Shown here in pieces: positions 50,701 through 62,700 of a stretch of DNA of 64,000 nt; position 1 is the first letter of the stretch; each line of letters opens with the position of its first letter. The stretch comes from Neodiprion pinetum (Eukaryota; Arthropoda; Insecta; Hymenoptera; Diprionidae): assembly GCF_021155775.2 (NCBI RefSeq), contig NC_060237.1, positions 1,676,501-1,740,500 of the forward strand. Reading direction: 5' to 3'. The notes beneath the pieces are model-generated. The model searched no databases. It was not told where the DNA came from and was given only the letters and a program-made list of their open reading frames with translations. A program made the position numbers and the translations under genes.

Positions 50701-53700
50701 TTCTGCCAGGATTCCGGGTACGACAAAATTCTACAAGTACTTGGCGCTACGCCGAGGGATTTTTTACAGGTAAATATTTCACCCTCCCTTGTACAAAAGC
50801 GAAGACGAAAAGTCCCATCTTACACGATGAATTTCTCGCAACGCCGCGACGCCAGAGATCGTCAAACCGGATCAACGGCACTTATTCGAATCCTACGTTT
50901 TTCCGTACGCGTTTCATGCCGATTGCGTTTGCCCGTCGCTCTATATATGTATATATATGTGGGTACGCCACAAAAAATTATTTTTTTTCAAACATCCGAC
51001 AAAATTTCGGTAGAACATCTCAAATAGAACATCTCATCCAAATATTCGCGCTTAATATTCGTATTTAGAAATGCGTATTTCGTTTCTTCCATTTTCCACT
51101 TAAATAACACGTAAAGAAAGTCGGGAAGTTTTTCTTTTCGTATATGGCTTGACGTATAAATTATCTAAATGCAAAGTCTTGTAAGAAATTTCATGCTCTG
51201 TAAAAAAGTACCGAGATAAAATATTCCCAACTCCAACCGATTAAGAGATATTTGCATGTAAACATTGGATCATATGCGAATATCTTTTAATCGGTTAGAG
51301 TGAAGAAAATTTTATCTCGGTACTTTTTTACAGAGCATGAAATTTCCTACAAGACTTTGCATTAAGATAATTTATAAGTCAAGCCGTTTACGAAACAAAA
51401 ATTAATTCTGTAATTTTTCTATTTTCTTTACGTAATATTTAAATGAAAAATGGAAAAAACAAAATAGGTACCGCTAATATAAGTATCAATAGTAAGAGCT
51501 CGTACTTGGATGAGATGTACTATTTGAGATGCTTTGCCAAATTTTGAGGCGCGTTTGAAAAAAAAAATTTTAAATATATAACACGTAAATTTACAATTGA
51601 AATACATTTTTAATCCAATTTCCATATATACGGAATTCTCTCATATACGTGAACGAAATCCGCCATTTCTACGTCGCGCCACGTCGGATTTAGAGAGGGA
51701 ATTTTCACCACCTGCAGCCGCTCGTTTCGCCAGTAAAATATTCTACGCGTATTGTTTTTTTTCTCTCTCTTTTATTAATTAATTTTTGTCTATTTTCCAT
51801 TTATCCCTTGCGCAATTTCGCCTCTCTTTTTTTCGCCGAATTCAATATTTCTCCGAGCACCGATACGCCGTCAAGCCGTTCATATTATTCAATTTTGCAT
51901 ACGACAATGTGTATTATTACGTTGATCGAATTTGATTAAAATACAACAAACAGAAAGAGAAAGAGATGGAAAAGAGAGGGTGAAAAAAAAAAAAAATGTC
52001 AAAACTGCTTGGGATTTAGTCGCGAGGCATAAAGCGACAATCCGTCAAAACTCGGGGAGCTTTCAAGGCGAGTTATAACCGGGTCGCGAATTTCCACCCA
52101 CAAAGGGCCGGGGCACGTCTCGTCTGGACGGGTGTAGTTAGTTGCGCGCGGGAAAAGGCGACGAGAGGCGTGCCTTTGAGCGGTGGGAAATACGGTTTAT
52201 TACGATGAAAAGAACGAAAAGCGAGGGAAGAAGGGGGGGGGGGGGGGAGGGGGGACTAGAATGAGGCAAAAGAAGGGAGGAGGGATGAAAATAACATGCA
52301 ATCCAAGAATTTGGACGCCCTCCACGACCACTTGGGCACGTTGTACCCCGGAATGAGGGCGCCTTCTTTCCGCTGCACGGAGAGGCCTGAGGACGGGGCT
52401 CTTATCCTGCACTACTACTCGGACAGGCCTGGACTCGAGCACATCGTCATCGGTATAGTCAAGGTGAGCTTCGTTACTTAGCAGAAGGGGTGAGTTACAG
52501 CGGTGACATTTTTAGAACCAAAATATAACACGACCAGGGCTTGGCAAGCTAGAAGCTCCGCTCAATTCAGCTGAATTTTATCACGACATGACTGTTTCGT
52601 GTCTAATTTGTGGGAAAAATATGGAAAACTTGGTATTGTCTTGGAATTTGTTTACTCTCGGAGAAACAATTTCAAAGCTTCTTGTTAATAAGATACTCTT
52701 GAAGTATGTCTCAACGAAGAAAATAAAAGCTTTTTTTTATTATACTTTTTACTAAAAATGCACATAATTTTGAGCTACTCTGCATCAGGATGACTATAAA
52801 ATTCTCCAAGATAAGCAAAATTCTAAAAGTGTCTGGTGATCGTTTGACGAAAAATGTGTCTCTAACGCGTCTGAAGAAGTGTTTAAATTTTTCTGAACAA
52901 TCTGTAATTCACACTGTTTTGAGTTGACAGCCTGTAGGAGAATCACTTGCCATTTTTTTTTTCTTTTTTTTACACGGAGATTGATTTCAGACAATTTATT
53001 TCTGTATTCTCTGAAATTCCTTTTCATTTTCGGTATAAATTTTTTCACCGTTCTCCAACGCGTGGCTAAATTTATCAGCAATATTTTTGTTACTTTGGCG
53101 AAGTGTTCCGCAAAATTTGATGAAACTTTCGTTAGACCTGGCAGTGCGACATTTTTTCGTCAAACCGAAAACCTGTCGTGGTAATCTGGCGCAGTACGTG
53201 GTGTTCCACACTCCGCGGCCTGCAGATACACACTCGTTGGTTAATTTCCCATCAATTTGCATGAGGGGAAATTGACGTTGAATAAGGAATACCGGCTCGG
53301 AAGCTTCGCAGGGATGAAGTTGGGCGGTAACCGGCCGGTCTTCTTCCTTCTCTCAAGTCTCCCGGCCCTCGTCCGTGTTCAAAATTTTCGCCAATATCAA
53401 GATTTACTCCTTTAAAGGATTGAACCCTTACAATATATCGGATGTAAACTTTGCTCAGACCGTGGCGAAGAAGCTGCACGGAACGGACGTCGACATGCGG
53501 ATACTGAAGACGAAGAACGAGTGCGATCACGTCCAGTTTCTTATAACGGATTCCTCGACCCCGGGTGTCGTCTCGAAGCCGATGATCGCCGAACTGCAAA
53601 CTTTGTCCCGCGGTAAGTGGAGATCTGCTCCTGGACGAATTCCGCCGTCCTTTGTCAAGTTGTTTTTCATCGGTTTCTTCCTGTCTACTTTCTGCTCTTT

Positions 53701-56700
53701 TGCATTATACTGCACCGTCTGCACAATTTTATTCAGCAGGAAACTTTCCCGGCGAGCAATTGTTTAAAATATCCTGTTTACTCGGGGAGTTTTTGCCGCG
53801 AGCCTGCGGGCTTCGGATAATAAAAAACTTGGCACGGCGGAACTTCTAGTCGCTCTTTTCAAAAGTTAAAAATAGGAGGGAAAATTCTGGGCGAACTGTG
53901 TGATATCCTTGCGCTTCGTTTCGCCGACTTCTCGTTTGTTTTCCCGTCGCTTTTCAAAGGCTGACGAGACGGAGACGCTGCCCCCAAAAGACGCCAGATA
54001 AGCGCCGACGCTTCGGTGTTACGATTTGAAACAATACCCACGACCGCAATTTCTGGGTAATTAGCTCCGGCGCTTAGCGATGATATCTCAATTCTTGGCT
54101 TTCGCAAATTTTACTTCAATTGTAAGGCAAGACAAGCCAAAAGCACTCTCAAGCGTCGGCTGCAGAGCCGTCGGTCGAATCTTATTATCCGAGTAATCTT
54201 GTGTGCATTCAGCGAATCGTTCATAAGTGGAATAAGAGAGAGGGAATTGAGGCTTCGGGCTTTATTGTTACATTGACGCAATAGCGGGGGTAATGATAAT
54301 AATAACAACAACGAGAACCTTCCACGATTTCGACATACGCCCGACCCTCTCGCTCTTCTCCGAAACGTGAAAAACAAAGGGGACGAGAGAAATGTTTTGT
54401 TTTTCATTTCAAAGCTTCGCAACCCCGGCTGACCTGCCGCACGCCAAAATTGAGGGTAAGATAATATCAACAAACCGAGGCACCGGGCAGTTTTCTCCCC
54501 CATTTTTAAAATTAAAACGGTTTTGCATGTACGACCGACTTTACATTTTGCGATGAAGCCTTTTCCCTCCCTCTGTATTTTTTTTTTTTTTTTTTTCATT
54601 TTTAAATTCCTTTTGTTACACGAAATATCATTGCCGCCGGCGTAAACGCGCTGAATATGGATCGGGGAAATTTTATCGCCGCACGTTTAAACTTCCGTCC
54701 ATTGAAATATTCGACAGTATATCGAACGGATACCGACTTGGCTCTGCAGGGTGATAAAATTTTTATTATACCTCACTACAGTGACCGTAAAGGTTCCTTT
54801 TGTTGAGCCGGCGTCACTCTTCTGCAGATCTGCACTTCATCGACCCTCGATATTGTCCCTTAATGTTGCAGAGCCCAGGGTTAGTCCGGCTACTTTTTGC
54901 CGGGTATTTCCCTTTCATCTAATGTTCAACAGACAACTGACGATCGTGCAGACCGGCAGCACGATCACCCGGGTCATCCCCCAGGTTTCGACCGGTAATT
55001 GCAAGCTGAACGACATCCTGCTCACCGTAAGTCACACGCAAGTCCAACGAGTCGAATCGCTCGCTCGTTTATTCTCGTATTTGTTTTCCAATCTCGTTTT
55101 CCCTGTTTTCTTTTTATCCACCTCGGATATTCGGGAGTGGATATTTCCGATATCTGTCAAGTCAACCGACACTCCATTACTCATCGATTCGAGTTTCTCT
55201 GGATTGACCCAAGCCCGTTCGGTCCGGGTGACGTAACGTCGCGTTTTGCTTTGTCGACGTTCTTTCGCAGGTTTAAGAAGTTGATCCAAAACCCGTGGAA
55301 TCTATTGGGATCAGGTACTCGAGGGGTCTGAAATATTAGAAATCTGATGACGCGACGGGGATGAATGTCCGGGATTGAAAGAAATCACGGGAACCAATGA
55401 AACTTTTTGATTATACTCCAATTCTCCCGCATTTTTTTCCCCCTCACATTCACTCTCCTCCCTTAGTCGATTCATTTTTCCAGGTCCGGCCCCACCTCGA
55501 GCTGACTTTTGAAAATATATTATCGCACATCAACACGGTGTACGTCTTGCGAACGAAAACTGGCGTGATGAAGGTCGAGGCTGCCGAGGAATTCTCGAAC
55601 ATGCGTCTTAAAGTGAGACTAAAACACGTTATGCTAACAGTGATTCGAGTGTTTGCACGGGGGAAACCGTTTCAGTGGAGATTGAGCGTTATAGGATTTC
55701 GGCGAATCAGTGCGAGAAACAGTCGGGAGTTCTCGCGGGTAACGAAGAGATAAAAGAGAATCGAATTCACCGCCTTGCGGCGGTCGTTTCAGGGTATATA
55801 GAAAAATTACTGAAACGGTAACGCCGAGTCGAATGCTAAATAATAAAGTCGAGTAATCGGAGTAATCGGCATTCGCTTTCGCTCGCAGGGCCAGATGCTT
55901 TACATCCCGGAAGCGGATCTGGTAACTTTCTTGTGCTACCCGAGCGTGATGAATCTCGACGATTTGACCAGGTAACAGTAATATTTATTTATCTTAGGTC
56001 ATTTCTCGAGACGGCGTATGAATAAATTGTGTGTGTAGAATTACGTCACCTTGTACCATACACGCGATTTGTCTCTTGCATGGCTCGTATAAAATTCCCC
56101 CAAACTTCTTCCTCCGCACGGCTTATAAGATTCTCTTCCCTTATTTTATCTTCGCGCACGCACATTTTTTTTTTTTTTTTCTTCTATCATTCTTTTTCCC
56201 TCATATCTTTCACACCCGGCTCGTTCCCTCGCAGGCTTTAAATCGCCAATAAATCGCTGCGTTGCACCGAATCCGGAAGGTATAACCTTCTCCGAAACGT
56301 CCAATAAATTTTCCCGGATATCACCACATCCCGTTACGTTCATCTCTCGATTAAACACGCATCAATTAAACCCTCCTTAGTCTGATTTCACCTGGCCCTT
56401 GTTCCTCACGTAAGCCAAATCACGCAAAGCCTTGAAATAGGCAAACGTCTGTTCATTCGAGTTACAGTCCGTTGAACCAGTCGCTGGTCTGTAATACGCT
56501 CAACTTGAAACTATATTACCTTTGCTCAATTTTCTCCAGTCTTCTCGGCAATTGAGGAATCTAGTCTTGCCCGTCAGTCGAGGTAGAAAAATTTTTTCGC
56601 CCCTTTAAATTGGTTTCACAAAAAAAATTTTATTTTTACCACCGTATAAAATCCCTCGCGCAGCAGTAAATATATCCCGAGTGAAATTTTTTTACCATCA

Positions 56701-59700
56701 GTTTTGCTGGTACAAGTTGTCTGAAAATCCCTTCCACCGTCCATTTTTTTCCACTTTCTTTTTATTCCTTCACTTTTTACGTTTCTTCTTCTGCTTATAT
56801 TTCGCATGAATTTCAGCTTACGAATTTGAGCGATATAAAAATGAAGGGGGCTGCCGAGAGAAAAAGGGAGGGCGAATTTGTCACGTAATATCAGGAGGGG
56901 TGGAAGTCTACGTGACGGAGTGCGATACGGTAGTGAGTGGGGCGAAAGGGGGTTGAAAATGGGAGAAAACAGCTTGACGAACCTTTTTATTGGTTTCTGG
57001 AATCTCGTCATCGCTCCCTCAAACTTTCTGCCTTTCGCGAATATCCATTTTCTCCTATATTTCTTACTTTTCGAACGAGAGATTGGCCCGCGAAGCCTCA
57101 CGCGCTTATTTTACGTCTCAGCAGTCGTGAACGTAACTGTGAAGGTATTTACCTCGAGCCCCTCACGACGCATAACTCACTCTGAGATATGTCGTTTAAT
57201 TCCATTGTTTCTACGGGGTGAAGTGCCCCTCTGTCGACTCGCGAGAGCTTGTAACTCCCCTTACCTACCCCTCTTTTCCACCCTTCCTCTCTCTCTCTCT
57301 CTTATTCTCGTCTTCTCCTTCTCTATCGATCCCTCCTTGCAGTGCAAGAAACGCCTTTGTTTCACTCGTTTCTTTCCAGGGGGCGACTTTTAGTGCAGAA
57401 GGAAACGAGCCCCGTATCAGCCTTCGGGCTACAGCGAGAAATACTTGCCTCTGACACGCGATGTTCAGCCGATTTTCACCGCGGCGGCTGTTTCAGGGCA
57501 GGAATTTCGCCCCGAGCCGAACCGTGAATTTTCATCCCTTCGATGCCCGGCAAAAATCTGTCGAGGACAAATCGGGCGGTTCCGACAACTTGCCCCTTTT
57601 CTTCCACCCCGTATCTTCAAATCGATTGTTTGCGGCTGCACTTTCCTACAGGAACGTTTCGGCAAGCTTCTCGAACATTCTCACCCCTGATAAAGTCTCT
57701 TATCTCCCTCGGCGACCCGCGAGAAATGAAATATGCTTCGCCGGCCATGACCGGGTTTTAAGGCAAATCTCTACCCTCGAGATAGTTTTCCCTCCACTTT
57801 GTGCACCCGTTTACACTGTACAGGTTATGCACACATATACGCTTCTTTTTTTCTTTTTCTTCCTCGCCTTTTGTCCCTACCGAGTAATTTCTCCGGCACT
57901 GGTAGTTTTCTCTGGAGGGATTTGTAATTAGTGTCTCGGTACGCAATTATTATCAAATTACCTCGCAGGTCTCGTCAAACAGACGCAATTGTTCTCATCT
58001 CATTAATCTGTGTTATGCCTTAGTTTGCATGTGTTTTCTGCATTATTCAGGTCTCTCTGAATAATTCGCGAGTCGGGGATGACTCGAGTTTCCTCAACGC
58101 CTCCTACCATCCACAAAAAGAAAAAAAAAAATCACCGCTTCTAAGGAAGATCATTTTTTCCAAACGACTCTGCGAACAAAAAAAGCCAGGGAACCGAACT
58201 TCGTCTTGAGACAAATTCTATATAACCACGAAGTTGAATTATCTTATTTGTTCGTCTGTTTTCATCCCAGAGCACATTGCAGTGACGCAGATCTGATTTC
58301 GTAGTAAAAGTTTCTTTTTTTGCTCCATGTTTTTTCCATCTCTCAAGTCTCTCTCCACTACGAAATGGGTCAAAGAATCGAGCGAAAAACAACGCCGTAG
58401 TCGTACCGTGAAGAATTTTTTCGTCCTCCCCCTCCATATATACCTACGTATATCAATCCTTTATGGATATTCGATGACGATTTTATCGTACCTCGACGGG
58501 ACAGACAGACGCCGGTTTCACCCTAACCGTCGAACTTCACCCCTACCAAAGCGAACATTATCTCTTCACGTCTCGCGATAGTAGCTGTAGACGGTTTTTT
58601 TCGATGGGTCACCCGTGCAAGTGATTTGCTCGAGAACTCGCCTTGTTCCTTTAGGCGCGGACTCTATCTCAGCGACATTCCCCTTCACGATGCGACCCGG
58701 GATCTCGTCCTGATGTCCGAGCAGTTCGAGGCCGACTACAAGCTCACCAGGAACCTCGAACTACTGACGGACAAGCTTCAGCAGACCTACCGCGAGCTGG
58801 ACGGCGAGAAGCAGAAGACCGACAGGTGAGAAGTTCTCAAGGATTCGAATCGTTACATGGTTTCTCATTGCTTTCGCCCCCTTTGCGACAGGCTCCTCTA
58901 CTCCGTACTTCCGATATCGGTGGCGAGCGAATTGCGCCACTCGCGACCAGTTCCGGCGAAAAAATACGACTGCGTGACGCTACTGTTCTCAGGAATCGTT
59001 GGGTTCGGTGCCTACTGCGCTGCCCACACGGATTCCAGCGGCGCGATGAAGATCGTAAACATGCTGAACCAACTCTACATCGCCTTCGACGTGCTCACGG
59101 ACCCGAAGAAAAACCCAAACGTCTACAAGGTGCGATTACCACTTGTGAAAAATGCCGGCTTTATTACGGTACGGTAACTTGTTAAAATTATTGTTGCCGC
59201 GGAAACTTTACAGCGTCCGCGATTAAAGGCAACGTGCTCTAATTGATGCATTTAACTACATACTCTGAGGAACGGATGCCGAGACCGATGTGCCGAACCA
59301 GTCGCGTTGATGCGAGACCGGCAAATTAACCACTTACTGCCAGCAACGTAACACGCGGCTGTTTCTGCCACTTGGTATTGAGGCGACCGTACCTGCGTCG
59401 ATATAACTCCACTCGTCAATGGTGCTCGTGGTACTCATTCGCTGATTGGGTACAGTAATCGAAGCATGTCTCGGTTACCAATCGTCACGCGGTTGAATCG
59501 AAGGGTTCGATAGAGAAGCGGGGGGAATTATTATAAAAGGCTTCCATTCTACCGGGGTTTCATTGACATGGCAAAATTCCACGGTACTTCTCAGCGCTGT
59601 TTTCTCATTCATCCCAATCGACCTTGCACCGAAATGTGTAATAACGAAAGCTGCGACGCTCATTCCCAACCTGTTCAATGCCTCCGTCAGGTGGAGACTG

Positions 59701-62700
59701 TCGGTGACAAGTATATGGCAGTCAGTGGTTTGCCAGAGCCATGTCGAAGCCACGCTCGCTGCATCGCCAGGCTGGCCCTGGACATGATGGATCTGGCAGC
59801 GGACGAAGTTCAAATCGACGGGGAGCCGGTGGTGAGCATTTTCTGTTTTTATTATCATCGTTTCCAAAGCGCGGGCGGCAACCCGTTGAAATATTCATTT
59901 GGCTGTCGCTCGAAGAAGAGCCACCTCGACGATCAGATCGTTCTAAGATACGGATTTCATTTCCGTATATTTTCTTACCGCCGTCAAAGTTTCTCCTCTG
60001 GCTCCTATTTATTTGCATTACAGAAGTCTCGCCCATCGAGTTTCTGTGAATTCCGATAGATCGGAACTTGATGTATGATCGCAAGTTCCTTCGTAACCTT
60101 TACACTCAATTCATAAGGTTTTGTGCTCGATTATGATTAACGGTTATGATTTGAGGGTAGTTAAAGTTGGCTCACTGCAATAGTCGCGTCTTTCGTAGAG
60201 TTATCGACTTTTCACTTTCCTTGTCAACGTGTTTCTCAAGTTTCGCACAAAAATTCCTGTTCGCCAAAGAGAACAGGTGTTTTTTTATCTTCAAAAACCA
60301 ATCAATTATTTCGTAGATCAGGGTTTATTGATCGGTTGACATAAAAATATAAAGGAAAAACAGTGAAAACAGTTAAATCATGAATCGGAAAGCTTTTTTG
60401 TAATTATTGTAGCGAAACTCTCAAGTCCAGAACGAAAGATTGCGAATGAGTTTTCGAGGTAAATGAAGTGTATTTTCAGAAGCCTAAAAGTCCGACGAGG
60501 GGAAAAAGGCTTTGATCAAGCAATTAAAATCTTGAATACATAACGGACGATAAGTCGGGCATCCTGCCGAGTTTAAAAGTCCGCTTGTTATTAGCAGCCC
60601 CCGCGGTAGTATAGCTGTAGCGGTAGGAGAAAAGAGCCGAATGAAAAACGATTGTTCAATTTGCAGAAAATTACAATTGGGATTCACAGCGGGGAAGTCG
60701 TCACCGGTGTAATTGGGCATCGAATGCCGAGGTACTGTCTCTTCGGTAATACCGTTAACCTGACCAGTCGGACCGAGACTACTGGGGAACCGGGAAAAAT
60801 CAACGTGTCGGAGGATGCATACAGGTATGTACGACGAACATCGAATTCACTCAGTGACACTCACACCCGCTAATTGGCAGGCTTTTCCAAATCAATGAAT
60901 CCAGGGCGCGGATTGTTCCGCGTGATGAATAACCACGGGTGATAATTTATTATCAAATCCCACGGTACACACGGCTCGGCGGAGTACAATAATTTATTCA
61001 TAAAACTAGAGTGTTCCCGACACGATCCGCGCCTCATCTCCGCCAAACAATGCTGATCCCTCGATCAGGAATTCCAACTGTCAGTCGGCGAGCAGGTCCA
61101 GGTACTCCCGGAGGGACTGGGGTATCCTAAGTTCCTTAATCCCGTGGGGGAGGGCCCAGTTGTCGAAGAGCGACTGTCGCACCCGGCATCTGCAAAGGTG
61201 TTTCAGCTCGGGTGGAGAGACGCCGCTTCGTTCGGGGGGCACCAGATTACTCTCGACGAATTTCGGGTATTGATCGTAGAGCGGAACCGTCTCCACCCCG
61301 CTCCGATCGGCGATGTGACTCGGGGTGTTGACCCTGACCAGAGGTACCGTCCGCAGAAGCACCCTCAGACAGGCGACCAACTGAGGCGGATATTGACCGG
61401 GCTCCACTTCCAGCTCCGAGAATTTGTTCAGGACCATTTCCAGCGGGGACGGTGATAATCCGTCGGCGAAACTCGACGCTCCGTACCTGAGGAGAAGCAG
61501 CAAAATGTCCGGACTTCCGAGCTGGATGACCACCCGGATGGGGATAGCCTGCCCGTAGGACTCCATTGGGACGTCGACGAAACGGCACTTGCCGGTGGAA
61601 GCTGGGCTCGAGTAGAGGAGCCGGCCGGAGTTGGCGTGATCCATGAAATAGATCAAGGCCCTGATGTTCTCTTCGCGGTCCTCGAAGTCGCTCTTCCACC
61701 CCGACAGGAAGTGCGTCACTCTGGTGCCGAATATCGCCCCGACGAATATCCTCTCGAAGGTCTTTTCGCAGTAGAATATGTCGTTCAGCAACCGCGAGAC
61801 TATCTCGTTGTTACGTAGCTCCCAGTCGAAGCACAGCTTCATCGCTACGTACAAGACGTTGTGGAACTTCCCAAGAAGACAGATCGACCCGTTTTCCACC
61901 AGCGTCAGGTTGTGGTAACGCAACGCCGCCAGCACCGCCCTCTCGCACACTTCCGTGTTCTCCAGCTCCTCACCTGGAGCAATACGGGTTCTTTGAAGCG
62001 GGTTTGGAGAAACCGAGAGTGAGCGCGTTTTTATTTTTCGGTGGGTTGAGAGGAACACGACGGCTAATGCGGGGGATTCTTACTTTGCGTATTTCTTTTT
62101 TCGTTTCTTTTACTTACCTTTGGCACAGCCTTGGATAATTGCAGTGAAGTAATTGACTAAGGCACGTCTTTTGTACCGGGATAAAAGGCTGCTGCGTTCC
62201 ATTTCGGAGAATATTTGATCAAAGTAACAGTCGATCACCACCTCCATTATATTTTGCCCGGGGTCTGAACGTCGGAATGAGATAAAAATCAGCGAATTGT
62301 AAATCAACGGTGTCGGATCGGCAAGTAGTTATGAAAAAAAAACGCGGTTGACACGACGGAGGCCAGCGTGATTTTGCCGAGGGAACGTCTGTCCGTGGAA
62401 GAGTGAAAAGCTGCGTAAATTCGATTATACTTAGGGGTGAATTTAGCTGGCTTCACGGCTGCAGTTCTCGCTCGCTCATCGTATTAGGTACGAGACTCGA
62501 TATCACGTGACTCTCGCTTTCCGCGTATCCCCGTTGAGAATGTATACGTACCATTCTGTTTACCGTTTCTCATTTATTTCAGTCGAGTGTTTTACGAAAA
62601 GTAAAATTATATTTTCACATTTAATTTTCATCCGAGTAGTAAAACGAATGTTTAGCTACTGAGCGTGAAAGAAACGTTGAAAAAAAAGAGGAACAACATT

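Noticed and set aside
54751..55236. 161-codon open frame as a separate gene
   Set aside because: It overlaps beta-1 exon 7, extended by chance through the flanking introns; only 54872-55026 is spliced in.
61136..61818. Plus-strand and alternate-frame ORFs opposite the SOCS-box exon
   Set aside because: Shadows of the GC-rich antisense coding exon; no motif of their own.
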